Below are positions 23,103-36,441 of a stretch of DNA of 64,000 nt, piece after piece. Position numbers and translations under genes: made by a program. This DNA is from Bufo bufo (Eukaryota; Chordata; Amphibia; Anura; Bufonidae). The stretch covers positions 307,586,984-307,650,983 of the forward strand of contig NC_053390.1 in assembly GCF_905171765.1 (NCBI RefSeq), given 5' to 3'. The notes below the pieces were generated by a model. It worked only from the letters and a program-made list of their open reading frames with translations. It was not told where the DNA came from and ran no database searches. Numbering within the stretch: position 1 is the stretch's first letter; every line of letters starts with the position of its first letter.

Positions 23103-24989
23103 ACATGTCAAACATTTTAAATGAACCTCATACAACAGAACAATAATTGTGCCGTAGCTTTTCATGTATTGTATTATTATCGTATCTGTATATAGAAATT
23201 TTACCCCTTATGGTTACAGTAGAAATAGAATCATGGAATCTGGCAAAAATACAAGTGGATTTTTGTCCACATTGTGGAAAAAGAAACACCTGTGAGGAGA
23301 ATGGGCATTTTAAAATTTTTTATGGATTCCACATGGAAAAGTTGTGGATTAGCCCCAATGAATAGGACTAATCTTCGTTCACATCCGTGACAGAAGTTCG
23401 AGTGTCTGCCTATGTACACGTCAAGTATGCCATAGCCAAATCTGCAACATGTGTACTGTACATATCCTTAGAAACCATTTAAAAGCTTCTATTACTCTCT
23501 ACGCTAATAAAAAAAAACTGCTTTTTAACGTTTAATATGTCAAAAAACTCAAATATTCAGTCATTTCAGACTTATGAATCCACTAAGTAGCTTTTTAATA
23601 TTTCTAGGGATGCATTTGTCTTTATGCAGTGTCCATTCTTTATGTCCTTGATCCCTCACTTGACCCATCTTCCTCAAGTTCCCATCTGCTGCTCCAGTTA
23701 TAACTTAGCACCTTGCCTACACATTAGCATGATCGTTAAACAACTACAATCATTTTGGAAGTAGTCATTGTTTAACTGCACTAAACCTGACCAAACATTA
23801 TGTCATATTTAGCTTGGGCCAATAATCAGATTTATGTATACTAAGCTATAGAAAACTTATGAAGATCAGAAGGGCTTGGTATAACACAGAGAGACTTTTC
23901 AATATTCTAATTATGTCTACCTGTTTATTGTAAAATTAGCAGAAACCGATCATATATCTGCAAGTGGCTCTTTAGAGGTTTGATATCAGATGTCTTAATA
24001 GATGACAGTGGGGGGACATCCAATATGACACGATTCTAAAGCTTGGGTGAAGTACTGTCAATCACATTTAATCAAATATGATAACCCACAGAATGAACAA
24101 AACGGTTACAGATTTTCATATAAAAAAAAAAAAAAGATATGAGCATCATAATATTAATCTAGGTTATTGCTAAGATCATTCACAAAAAAGTCAAATAATG
24201 AGCTAATTTTTGAAATGTCAACATTCCACTAAAATCTGAAGTTTTTATTCGGAAAATAAACCCACTATCCATAATATATTCCTTTGAATATGGTACTACT
24301 GACAACTGTTCTGACAGAGCCATGAGTCAGAACATCAGAATTGGTCTAGTTGAGACGATATGTTTTGTAGGTCTGCTCCCAAGACATAATGGTGCCATAA
24401 ATACAACAATTTTTCAATGATATTGGCATTGAAATATTCGGTGGAGGCTTATTAGATGCAGGGAATAATGGGTGGTGCCAACTGGTTACATTACATGCAA
24501 ACCTTTGCGAGCATAGAACAAAACTGAGTATAACCTGCTAGTTCTCTGTAAATAAGGGCAATTATTAAGAAATGTCAGCATAAAAATTAAAGCTAACATT
24601 TAAGTTTAATTACAGGCCCCAATAACTTTATATTACCAATTACATATGATGCATAACTGACACCATTTTGAATGTATTAATGCCACAGCCTTCACTTTGA
24701 ATAAGTGGATAACGCTACAGAAAACCTGAAAATGGTGTGACCGCAGTAAATCTCCCCATCCATCAAATCACACTCACAACGGTTCTAGAAATCTTACATA
24801 TGGGGATTTGTTAGGCATGGTCCTCAAGTAGCCAAAAAAAGAAAATCACCATCAGTCACCAGCTCTTTAAATCAGTCTAAAGATTTTGGGACCCGTAACT
24901 GAAAATAAATGTCACAGAAAATTACAAACTTATATTACTTAACATCTTTGACATGGTTTTATAGGAGTTTCTGAGCTCTGGACCGTTTC
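23103..24989. other. No gene seen
   Basis: No repeat pair or domain could be supported here. Possible conserved regulatory sequence cannot be judged from one genome. Confidence 0.4.
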
Positions 24990-25676
24990 TTAAAGGGGAT
25001 CTCTGGGAATTAATAAAATTAAATGACTGAAAATATTACTTTATTATAAACCCATTCCCAAACAGCACTTATTATTTATAATGGCTTGTTTTCTCTAGGG
25101 GATAATCCTCGGGGAAAATAAAATGGCCTAAAGAGAGCTAAAGAACTGCCTCAGCTCTCCTCACAGTTCTGGCTGTGATGAATTACTACCCTACATACAA
25201 CTGATAACATAGCTGATAACATCTTCAGCTATGTGTGTAGGAACAAACAAAGTGAAAGTGCAGACAGGAAAAACAAGACTGCTGTGGGACTGTAACCTAG
25301 CAGAGTTCAGACACTGCTGCTCATTAGCCAAACCCCCACCAGTATGTCCTGTCTACACCTTCACTTCCTTCGTACCTACACACACAGAGCAGAAGATATA
25401 TTTTTGGCTATGTGTAGGAGTGGAATTCATGACACCAAGAGCACAGAGGAGAATTTAGCTCCCTGCTTTGAACTAACCTGTCCAGCTGTGAGTTAGGACG
25501 GCTTTTGTGTTTGCTAATAGGGCAGCGACCATTTTATTTCCCCTAATGATTTCCCTCTAGTGAAAACAAACCATTAAAAATAAAAATAAATTATATTTGG
25601 GAATGTGCTAAAAATGAGGTAATATTTAGATATATTCAGTAACTTAATTTTATTAATTCCTGGAGAACCCATTTAA
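24990..25676. mobile_element. Palindromic TTAA MITE, 687 bp
   Basis: It begins TTAAAGGGGATCTCTGGGAA and ends TTCCTGGAGAACCCATTTAA. Inverted arms continue through 'taaaattaaatgactgaa' and 'aatatattcagtaacttaat', then 'aatggcttgttttctctagg' and its inverse at about 25555-25580. T2-type MITE. Confidence 0.8.
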
Positions 25677-27360
25677 ACAAGTACCTGGTCCAAGTCATCA
25701 TAATAAAAAGCCTGGCATCACTGGACTCCCTAAAGAATAATTTCACCCTTTCAGACCCAAATGTGTTCTAGCTGCTGCATACCAACACTCTGTAGGCTGT
25801 GGGTGACTGTGGGCAGGGCCCATTTACACACAGCCTTCTGAGATTAGCAACAGCCAACATCTGACATTGTACGAGGGATGCTTATACCTTTACCTAGTTT
25901 GCGCCATGACTGGTTTCATCACAGGTCAGCTTTACATGTAATTCAATGATATTGCACAGAGAAGAAGAATATTTTTGATGCATGAACGATCATTGTTGGT
26001 AATCATTTTTCACTGATCATTTTCCGCATTTACTCTGAGCAATTATCGTTATGGGCCCTCATGATCTCTCAGATTTTAACGATAATTGCTATATTTAAAT
26101 GGGCTTTTAAGACCGGAGATCACAGTAATGGGAGATGAATGGATTGCATCAGTTCTGACGATACGGGAGATAACTTCTTTAGTTTGAGACACCATGGAGG
26201 CAGCAACAAGGGAACATAGGAACTGATCAGCTTAACTGAACTATGCTATTACTACTAGGTAAAGGTTGGAGATGACATGTTTTTCAGTTGGATAGATCTT
26301 CTGTCAGTACACCACCAGTGGTCATGGTCAGTGGTCATGGTGTATCACTAATCCCTATAGACATCACTGATGAAAATACGCTGCCTGTTCTGTTCTTCCA
26401 CATGGAAGCTGGTATTCACGCAAGTAAGGGTCTTTGTGATTATGCTTGCTTTATTACCATTTTATTTTGACCCAACCCTATTTAGACTGATTAATTTCTT
26501 CTGTGTGTATATGCAGAGTGTTCCAGCTGGAGGCTCCAGAAAAGTAATCAGAATAGCTCCGGATAATCTCTCATTAAACCCTAATGTCGAAATAACAGAC
26601 CACAAAGATCGGTCAAGTGATCACCGAGGGTGATTTTACATGATTGCTGCAGCATCTTGTCTTACAGTCAAGTAGGTACAGCAACCTCAAGTTTTATTCA
26701 GATTTTTTGGGGAACTTATAAAACACATTCTATGAGTAATAGAGTAAAAATATATGGACACCAAACCCAGACTTCCATGAAATTCTCAATGAACAATTTT
26801 TGCCTAGATTTTGTTTCCAAAGGTAGACAGTAGTATAACCAAGTGGAGAGATGCATTTGGTGCTTCAATGCTTGAAGATTTCATACTGGGTGCTTGAGTT
26901 GTCTAACCATTCACAACTTCACTACTGTCAGTGCATTCAGATATTTATACTTGATGCACCAACCTATCTTATGGTAGTGCTACATTACACATCACTGAGC
27001 TCTTCAGTACAGCCCATTCTAGTGGTCTATGGACAGTGCTTGGCGGAATTCTTCCTATAATGTACCTAGTAGCAACGGGATTGTTACATGCTTTGATTAT
27101 GTCGTAATGAAACAATAAATAAGAATAAAAGATTTTATCATAACATGTTTCTCCAATTTCTGTGCAATATCCCAAAACTAATTGATCCAAAACGGAAAGA
27201 TGAGTCGATAACAGATGATCTGGACCTATTGTGAATAGTGGATCCTGTATTATCTATAGGCGATATTTGTCATTGTAATCCTGTCTGTTAGGATCAAGAT
27301 ATGACTGCTAAAGAAATCTGTACAGTCCAACAAGTGGTGCCTTCTTGGAGCCATAGCTTT
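25677..27360. other. No gene seen
   Basis: Single-copy-looking AT-rich sequence. The open frames are short and have no recognisable domain. Confidence 0.4.
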
Positions 27361-28445
27361 TTTATTTTTCTGTTCACATAGCCATATGAGGATTTACTTT
27401 TTGCAGGACAAGTTGTACTTTATAATGGCACCACTTAATATTGCATACGATGTAGTGGGAAGCTGGAAAAAAAATCCAAATAGGGTGGAATTGGAAAAAA
27501 ATGCAATCCTGCAGCAGTTTTATAGTTTTTTTTTCTCTCTCACTATGTAGTAAATCTGACCTGTTACTTTCATTCTCCAGATCAGGACAATCAGGACAAT
27601 ACCACATATGTGTAGTTTTTCTTGCGTTTTAATGCTAAAAAAAAAGAAAATATTTCTTTTGGTCACCATATTCTGACCCTTATAACTTTTTTGTAGTTAT
27701 ATAGTTCTGTACTATTCATTGATATCATTTTGGGGTGTATGACTTTTTGATTACTTTTTATAAAAAATTTTGTGGGAGGTGAATTGACCAAAAAAACTTC
27801 AAATCGGCCATTTTGTCTTTTTTTCCGTTTAACTATCTGGGATAAACATTTTTAGATCTTAATAGTACGGGTGTTTTCACATGCGGCGATGTCCATTATT
27901 TGCATTTTTTTATATATTTATGTATTTTTATTTTTATTTTTGGGAAAGGGGGGGTGATTTGAATTTTTATATTGTTTTCATATTCTTAAAAACTTTTTTG
28001 CTTACCCTTTTTTTTATAGTTTAACAAGCAATCATCAGATTGCTATTCTCATAGACTCCAGTGCATTAGCTTTGGAGTCTATGAGGATTTTACTATGTTT
28101 CTAAGGAGTCCGGCCACTAATGTGTGGCAGCCTTGTATCATTGGAGAATACAGAGGCTGCCGCACACACACTCCGGCTCCCCCTATCCTCGCAGCGGGAG
28201 CCGGAGCACACTCGGAAGCACACACTTCCAGGTTTTTGCGGCTCAAGATGCCATGGTCACGTTTGACCATGGCATCTGAGGGGTTAAAAGTCCACGATTG
28301 GCATTACCGCCACTCACGGACATTAAGCCCCAATGTCTGCTGTGTGAAACATCAGGCACCTGGTTGCTATGGCACCCGCTCCGCTCCGGAGCAGGTGCCA
28401 TCTTTAAAGACCCAACATGTGATGTACTAGTACGTCACATGTGGA
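27361..28445. repeat. Old transposon-derived AT-rich block
   Basis: T-rich sequence with phrases such as 'aggtgaattgaccaaaaaaa' is followed by a GC-richer end containing palindromes (gactccagtgc... and gccatggtcacgtttgaccatggc at 28249-28272). The layout resembles the long AT-rich TTAA element at 57598-60684. Termini are not defined, so the boundaries are approximate. Confidence 0.35.
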
Positions 28446-28509
28446 GAAGGAGTTAATTATGCTTCTCCCCATGTAAATCTCTTGTTGTAACATCCTCTAA
28501 ATGCTGTGC

Positions 28510-28625
28510 CTGTTTCTCAGTCTTCCATTTGTAATTTTGTCTAAAGAAGGAGCCTTTGTGCTCTGAAAGCGTGAAATTATTTTTGCTGGTTAGCCAATAA
28601 AGGGATCACTCCCTTAATACTTTTG
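28510..28625 (+). repeat. Repeat fragment with hammerhead-like stem
   Basis: CTAAAGA is followed by a stem (GGAGC with GTGCTCT nearby) and GAAAGC at about 28541-28575, then an AT-rich tail. The arrangement resembles the 1525-1563 ribozyme motif, but the core G of CUGANGA is lost and no GUC cleavage site is evident. It would be inactive if it is related. Confidence 0.3.
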
Positions 28626-28925
28626 TATTTATTAACACAATGGTATTCAACATCAGGTAGATTTTTCTGGCTAACACGATACTATGCAATTCTTGCTACT
28701 TATGATTATGACATGGCAAATTAAAGCTAATCACCCAAAATGTACCTATGATTGTGAAATGGAAAATTAAAGATAATCACTTAAAAAAAAAAATATGTTT
28801 AACATCTAACTTGCTTTAAACATTAGGTTATCTGCTCCTGAGACATTCCCTTTTAAGTATTTTTTACCAGGAAGAGATAGTACATGTGCTGCCTGCTTAC
28901 CTTGGTAAGTTGGACTAACCAGTGC

Positions 28926-30356
28926 TTAAAGGGAGTCTGTCACATAAATGTCACCAATATAACTACCAGCAATGGCCAGTAGACGCGGTAAAAGTATTAT
29001 AACTATACCTTTATGTCATCTGGGTGTTTATTCCAAGTCCAGGAAAAGCATTTTTATTCCTAAGAAAAATGGCTCCCAAGTGCCCAGTTGGGGTGGGTTT
29101 TCCTTTGCAAAGTGCCCAGTTCCACTGCTCTTCCCCGCTGTGTACTTTTAACCTCCCAATGTTATTATTGACATATAGGGGTGTAGTTGATCTGCAACAA
29201 TGTTTAGGTAGGTAGAGAGGCCCTTGTGCCCAATGTAGGCACTTTTGGTGGAGGACAGGAGTCTGCATGAGCACTCTGACCAGTCAGCGGCTATACTGCT
29301 CCATGTGCAGCAAGCTGTGATGCTCTTTGTACCCTGACACCTTTCTACCATAGCGAGCAGTAACTTTTTCAGCAATCTGTACTACAGGAGCACTTCTGTG
29401 GAACTGGACCTGATAGACTACTCCACATCAATGATCTTTAGCCTCCCTCTCTGTGGCCAGTTTTCCAGTTATCTTTCCATGAACCACTTGCAGGTTTAAA
29501 CTACTACATACCAAGAGCACTCTGCATAAACAGCCATTTTGAACAAATCATCTGGACATCACAATTTGGTCCTTGTCAAAGTCAGTCAAATCCTTGCCAA
29601 TTCTTCCTGCTTCCAACACATCAACTTCAAGTACTGACTGTTTCCGTGCTAATTAATATATCCCACCCCTTGACAGGTGCCAATGTCATGAAATCAAATG
29701 ACATTGCTTTTAATGTTATGGCTGATAGATTAATATCTGTGGGTGCATGGTCCTTTGTATTTGAACACTTGAACAAATATGTCTATCCAAGTATATATCC
29801 GAATCTCTAATTACAGCAAAGACTCTTGATCGGATATTTCAGAAATTGCATACTTTTCAGGTCAGTAGGAGTTTAGCAGCTTGTACCCACATCAATATTA
29901 AGAAGGTCAACAAGGAGACAAAATTGTCACATTGCTCTATTGTTTGTCAGGGGTTGCAACTTGATATTGATGGCATATACTAGTAATATGCTCCCCACTT
30001 CCAAAGGTCAGGTGTCTACAAGCTGTAAAACTACAGAGAGTGTGTCACCTGCAAAATCAGTTTCAAAGCATGTATACTGCCATGTAGGGAAGGCTTGCTG
30101 TAACATAACTATACCTTTCTTGTGAAAATCTGGTCCTCAAATCCTGAGGCATGCTTCTTTTTATTTTTATCCAAAGCCTTTGTTGCACTATAGGTGGGGG
30201 CCCCTTAATTTGGTGTACCATCATTCTGCCAGTAATGCTCCCTGGTACCTCTGAGATTTCAGAGTTGAAAGTGATCATGTGCACCAAACAGGATCAGCCC
30301 CACCCACAGTGCACTGAAACAGTATTTGCATAATAATATTAAAATAATACAGTTGT
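28926..30356. other. Possible MITE end at 28926, otherwise no gene
   Basis: TTAAAGGGAGTCTGTCACAT at 28926 is a T2-like terminus. A matching right end is not clear ('gagtgtgtcacctgcaaaat' near 30040 is a candidate). No coding region is supported. Confidence 0.35.
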
Positions 30357-30359
30357 CCC

Positions 30360-30694
30360 TTAAAGGGGTTGTCCGAGATAATTAAAAATCTTGGACAACC
30401 CTTATAAGATGGTTGGGTGTGCGGTAATATATATCCTCAACCATTTCTCTAGGGCTGTTCTCTGTGGAACGTGGAACTGGTCCAGGACTCCCATCGCTGA
30501 TTGCTGTCAAACTCTACACGTAGACTGCGGAGAACATTGATTGGCTGAGGCAGTCACCTGGCATGTCACTACTGAACTTGTGGGAGTACTGGACCAGCAC
30601 CGCAGAAAATAGCACTGGAGAAATGGGTGAGTTTCTTTTTAAGACATTGTGGGGGTTGTCCGAGATTTTAGTTTATCTTGGACAACCTCTTTAA
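30360..30694. mobile_element. TTAA-flanked T2-like MITE
   Basis: It begins TTAAAGGGGTTGTCCGAGAT and ends ATCTTGGACAACCTCTTTAA. An extra copy of the inverted terminus lies just inside the left end (cttggacaacccttataag, 30390-30408), and another just inside the right end (gggggttgtccgagatttta). It is related to 56944-57601. Confidence 0.8.
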
Positions 30695-31072
30695 ACTTAA
30701 AATGACCTCAGGTTACAATATTTTAAACAGACAATGGGTCTTTCCTGGGTCATTGTAACTTGAAGCCACATTCCACATATAATGCCATAGACACTGTTGG
30801 GCTATGGCACATGTGATTAGTTGGAAGATCCATCCTAACATCATGGGCAATTCACTAGCTCATATTACAGGACTGCATGCATGGATTGATAGTCTAGTAG
30901 CGCCTCTCTACTGTCCAGTGTGGCACTACATGTTCTGTACTGCTCTGTACCTGTGTCGAGATGAGCTGCTCCTTCGGAAACCAAGTAAAGGTAGCACCAT
31001 TTTATTTTTGTAATGCACTTGTACTGGACCGTCAAGAAGCAACTGTCCTACACAGAAAGTGATTTACAGCTT

Positions 31073-31147
31073 CCACTCGCACTTACTCAAAGCTAAAAGT
31101 ATGAATATGACATACACACTCTTTTAGCTATGAGTAAGTGTGAGTGG
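31073..31147. repeat. Imperfect hairpin with about 27-bp arms
   Basis: CCACTCGCACTTACTCAAAG... pairs with ...TATGAGTAAGTGTGAGTGG across a spacer of about 20 nt, and GCTAAAAG pairs with CTTTTAGC inside it. It is probably a tiny MITE or a fold-back remnant. It lies just left of a Tc1 relic. Confidence 0.6.
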
Positions 31148-31309
31148 TTTACCAGAAATGCATAAGCTGCGTGCTGTGTACATGTACTGAATTTTTTACT
31201 GGATGTAATAAAGCTTCATATTTTTATTGGAACTGGATACTGGAACTTCCTTCCTACGTGTTCACAGTCCATAGTGATTCCATGCATCCATTGCCAACAA
31301 GTGAGCTGT

Positions 31310-31880
31310 ACTTTTGTGTTTCTAATAATGAATGTCTGCAGGCAACACTGAAGCATGGTGGAGGGTTCTTGCAAGTTTAGGGCTGCATTTCAGCAGATGG
31401 CGTTGGGGATGTGGTCAGAATTAATGGCGTCCTCAATGCTGAGGCAGATATTTATCCATCATTCAGTACCATCTGGGAGGAGTCTGATTGGCTCCAAATT
31501 TATTCTGTAGCAGGAAAATGACCTCACACATACAGCCACTGTCATTAAGAACTATCTGCAGCATCAAAAAGGACAAGGAGTCCTGGAAGTGATGATATGG
31601 CCCTGATCTCCATATCCAGTCTGTCTGGGATTGCATGAAGAGACAGAAGGATTCGAGCAAGCCTACACCCACAGAAGATCTGTGGTTAGTTCTCCAAGAT
31701 GTCGGGAACAACCTACCTACCAAGTTCCTTCAAAACTATGTATGAGTGTACCTTTGAATTGATTGCTGTTTTGAAAGCAAAGGCTGGTTACACCAAATAT
31801 TGATCTAATTTCGACTTCCTTCACTTTGCATTTTGTTATTTGATAAAAATAAACTATTAGCACTTCTATTTTTGAAAGCA
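31310..31880 (+). pseudogene. Tc1-like transposase relic, C-terminal part
   Basis: Plus-strand fragments of a Tc1 transposase: ATLKHGGG at about 31345, then 'gaagatctgtggttagttct' and 'gcaaaggctggttacaccaa' phrases. These also occur at 41620-42290 and 44444-44909. The catalytic frame is broken by stops and indels. The 3' untranslated tail (aaataaactattagcac) is still recognisable near 31845. Confidence 0.65.
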
Positions 31881-32356
31881 TTCATAGTTTACCATTTTTC
31901 CCACTGTGTATTTTTTTTCTTATTCTTGTTTGACATCTTGTTTGACAACTTACAGTGGCCCTCCCAAACCAGTTGATATTAGAACACGAGGGACCACTGT
32001 AATTCCCTTTGCAAAGAACAATTTTTTTAAACGATCAATGAGCATTTGGTGGTTTAGAAAATTGATCCAAGTGTCTGATGGACATTTTTCATCAGTATAA
32101 TAATCATGGGGAAAGCGTTTTGCTTTCCCGGTGGGTCGCATTATCATTGCCTGGCAACTGCTCTCCCGAAGGCTGCATGCTAAGCATTGTTAAAAGTAAA
32201 TATTGCAACAAGACACATTTACCAATAGTGCCACCCATTATGAACTTTTTGAGCATTCACACTGGGCAATTACCATTATGTTCAAAACCACCACAAACTA
32301 GGACAAGGCACCGTTAAATAACAGCAGCAGAGAGAAATATTAAACATTGTGGCAGA

Positions 32357-32752
32357 TTAATTAAAGAGGACCTTTCATCTGTTCTGAGAATACAATATTA
32401 ATACCTGTCACTGTAGGGCATGTTTAGATTAGATTGGGCATGCTCCCTGGCTGTGAGCTGCCCAATCACCGCGGACCGTGTCACAGCCATTGAGGAAAAA
32501 CAGCTCTCCTTCTCCCTGGCTGTGATGTGGTCTGCTGTGATTGGGCAGCCCACAGCCAGGGAGAAGGAGACGGCCTCTGAGAAACGCAGCCGTCTCCTCC
32601 TCCCTGTACTGATGCTATTGATTATCACACAGGGTGGCAAAAGAGAATGGGGGCACAGTGCCGCAATAGAGCAGTGTATCTGAAAAAAAATATGCAATAT
32701 CACATCTCCTAAACATGCCCTACAGTGCCAGGTATTAATATTATAATCTTAT
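32357..32752. mobile_element. Palindromic MITE
   Basis: Inverted blocks are aatattaatacctgtcactg / cagtgccaggtattaatatt, then 'agggcatgttta' / 'taaacatgccct', and 'ctccctggctgtgagctgcc' / 'ggcagcccacagccagggag'. The left end ttaaagaggacctttcatct may extend it. No gene is supported; the open frames in it are shadows. Confidence 0.65.
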
Positions 32753-32816
32753 ATGCCAGTCTTTGTGAAAAGTCCATCGGAGTAAGATAGGCCAAATTTA
32801 TTACAAAGCACAGGCC

Positions 32817-32905
32817 TCTTAAAGGGGTTTTCCTGGACTTAGATATTGATGGAGTATCCTCAGGATAAGTCATCAATATCAGATCGGTGGGGGTCCAGCT
32901 CCTTG
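32817..32905. mobile_element. One-ended MITE fragment
   Basis: CTTAAAGGGGTTTTCCTGGA followed by 'tattgatggagtatcctcag' is a T2-like left end. The right half is missing, apparently replaced by a minisatellite. A diverged relative lies near 55190-55235. Confidence 0.45.
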
Positions 32906-32959
32906 CACCTCTACTGATCAGCTGTTTCCTTCAAATGGGAGCTGAGATGACATCATTAG

Positions 32960-33025
32960 AAACTTCTGGGGGCACTATGGGGGTGACATTATATATACAG
33001 GGGCATTATGCTACAGGATGGACAG

Positions 33026-33080
<55 letters not shown>

Positions 33081-33780
33081 GGCAATATTGTAGAGGGGGA
33101 GAGCATTATATATATGGGGGCACTATATTACAGGGGAACTACAGGGAAAGAGGATTATATATATGGAGGCATTATACTACATTAGGGGAGAGCATTATAT
33201 AAAAAGGGACATTATACTGCAGGGGAGAGAATTATATATACAGGGGCATTATACTTCAGGGGAGAGCATTATATATACTGGCATTATGCTATGGGGAGAG
33301 CATTATATATATTATATATACTAATTATAAGACAGGGATTTATAATATAGGAGGCACTATGGGGGACATTATAATACAAGCCAGAGTCTAGAGGGAATAT
33401 TATACATATGGGCACAACAGGGGGCCCTATGATATGCACTAGCACTACAGTGGGCATTATAATACAGGGTATACTACAGGAGGTCATTATAACTACAAGG
33501 GGCACTTCATTGGGGCTTTATAAATATTTGGGCTACTACAGTTGGAATTATAAATACTGGAGCCACTATAGGGGCATTATATCTAGTGGGGGGACTGTAG
33601 AGGCATTATTATTATTGAGCACAATATGGAGGGCATTACTACCAATGGGGTTGCAATTGGTGGTACTGTAAGGGGGCACTATTACTATTGAGTGCAGTCT
33701 GTGTGCACTATTACTATGGGAGACTATCTGTATGGCACTATTATTTTTGCAGTATTGTGTCTGGGGGGCAAAGCTGCCAC
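32960..33780. repeat. Degenerate minisatellite with embedded (TA)n
   Basis: Roughly 35-45 bp units built on 'ggggcattata' and 'ggggagagcattatata' repeat through the block. A TA tract sits at about 33029-33076. Units decay toward the right end. The short open frames here are low-complexity artefacts. Confidence 0.75.
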
Positions 33781-34239
33781 AGGATAGGGGGTAGCAGCAG
33801 GATGACAAGGTTAGGACCCCAGGAGGGGGAGGATTATGGAAAAGAGAAGACTTAAGAGTCTGTGTGTCAAACTCTGCAGATAAAAGACGTAGCTGAAAGA
33901 TGTTATCATGGTGGTCTGCTTCCAATGGAGATGAGAAAAGAGAAACGTCTACATCAGAGGAGACATCACTGGATGTAAGTGGTATGTGGTGCTGTATTCT
34001 CCTGTATGTCTGATAGCGCCTTATGTGATATCCTACATAGGTACGGCTAGCAGGGACCGGTTGGATTGAGAATTAAGCACAAGGGGAGGGCGGGGGTATG
34101 GGTAATGTCATTTCAATTTTCGCCTCGGGCAGCAGAAAGGCTAGAATTGGCCATGGGCGCACAAGATGCTGAGCACCAACTAAGCTTCTATGTGTGTTTG
34201 GTTTGGGCCTAGGCCCTATCAGAAATCTGCACATTTATG

Positions 34240-35460
34240 AGCAGCATATCTCAGCATGCTGCCACTATGTTGAGCACATTACATGACATAATTACACAGT
34301 CATTCATTGTTATATTACATATATGCTTTACACTTATGACCTTGTACTGCTGCCACAGATATATCACGGATGTCTATCCTAAAACACATCTGTATACACC
34401 AATAATTATTACATATCTCCATTTCACATATCTAGATGTCTTTGCATACCTCAGCTATTCATGACCTCCTTCTCTGCCTCTATGTATATATGAACCTCCC
34501 ACAATATTCTTTTCCAAGCATATATTAACCACCTCTCACAGTCACTATATGATACGATATATATATATATATTTATCCCACTATGAGTCTCATAATGCTT
34601 ACAATGATACACGGAAATCATATGCATTATACCTTTTTGTCTTAGTAGAGCTGAATTACCTTTCCTATCCCCCCTGCTCTCTCTGTATATAGCTGAATCA
34701 TGGAATAATGTGTTTATAGGGCGTCTTTCTCTTTTCATATGGTTTATCGTGCTCGGGCCTCCATCGCTGCGCCTCTATGAAAATGAATACCGCCTTCCTC
34801 AGTATCTCTATTTATATGTATATCTGAATCGCCTTCCATTTCTTTTTGTATCTGTGCATATTAGAACACTTACACCCCCGGCATATGTCTGTGGATACCT
34901 AATGTATACAGGGTCGGGGCATGCTGACCATAACCTCCCTCCGCTTGTCAGTGTCTACAAATAAGCCTCCCTAGTTATGTATGCATTTCTGCATACATCC
35001 TGACCCCCCTCCCCTTGTATAGCTGAACCTTCTGGCCTTTGTGTACACCATCCTGCTATCTGTCTGTGTATATGAAGGAGTTTCCCTTGGCATCCTTATG
35101 GCTGTGCATAACTGAAACACCATCGTTATTCCTCTGTGTTTCCGATTATCATGATTATTTGGACCTTTATCAGCGTCCCACTGCCTGAATCTACATTTGC
35201 AGTATTTATCATTCTGTGTATATCCAGAACACCACTATATCTGTATGCACATCATCTTTTATTCTGTATTGCTGGCCCTCTTTTGGTACAACCCATTCTC
35301 CATACCCTTTAACCATTCAGCAGTGATGGCTGGACCATCTTGTCTGTGTAATAAACCTATAGCTCAGAGCCTAGGTTTCTATACGCTCCTCTTCTAAATC
35401 ACATACTCTCATTGTATAATTCATCTGTCTATGGATATACGTTTGTCCATCTGCCTCTTG
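34240..35460. repeat. Very degenerate tandem pattern (weak)
   Basis: The pattern 'gtatatnnctgaa(t/c)c..cctcc' recurs loosely (for example at 34485, 34687, 34820, 35070, 35215), suggesting a decayed minisatellite with an approximately 40-60 bp unit. No gene is seen. Confidence 0.3.
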
Positions 35461-35869
35461 GTTTGTATCACCCCCATAGTAAAGACGCTTGTTGGTGTGA
35501 TGTGATGAGGCCATCAGTCAATCACAGGCATACAACGGCTGTGATGTCACAGGACAGGTGTGAAGGACTGTCAGGCCGCTGCTGGTCTCGTTCAGAGTGT
35601 CTCCCTCTTTGCTCCCTCCTGGCCCTGTCCTGGCTTTACCTACAAATATCTGACACATTCCGTGAAACCGGAGCTGCTATAAGCAACCATAGCATGCATA
35701 TATGTGTCTCATTGTGTGTACAGCCCATATAAAATGTAGATATCAACGTAATATCAAAGAATACCTTAATATGTGCGTGCGCATACGTATAAATGGGCTA
35801 TTCTTCTTTGGATGTGATCCTGCACATGTATATATACATACGTATGGATGATACGATATTGAGAACGAC

Positions 35870-36124
35870 ACAATGCATATATATATATTATATATATATT
35901 TCTGTACTAATAGAAATAGAAAAAAAATCACAAAAATATATACGTAAAATAATGATGGATAAGTATACAAATCTACCCTCCCTCTTCATAAATGATATGC
36001 AGAATACTTAAATATTGCTACCATAAGATTATAGATAAAAATCGAATGATTACACAGTTGTACAAATACCATACACATATAACACGCAGATATATGGATA
36101 TATGGCAATACACAGGCATGCATC

Positions 36125-36159
<35 letters not shown>

Positions 36160-36195
36160 TGTGTGCATATATATATATATATATATATTTAGTTT
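35870..36195. repeat. Cluster of (TA)n microsatellites
   Basis: TA tracts occur at about 35877-35899, 36128-36155 and 36170-36189. Another short one is at 34556-34573. Confidence 0.85.
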
Positions 36196-36441
36196 TTCTT
36201 CATTATATACATATGTGTTTGTAATTGCAGATAGAGATGCTGCTGCATGTAACTGTAAACTGTAAATGGGTGGAATTATATATATGTCAATGTCTATACA
36301 TCCATCTACTCCCCTCAATCAATTGCCTTCTGACCCACAAGCCACAAAATGAGAGAAAGAGGGAGAGAGATGGAGGGAGAGAGACGAAAAGAGAGAGAGG
36401 GAAAAAAAACAGGAATAGATTGTAAAATCAATGCTACTTAC

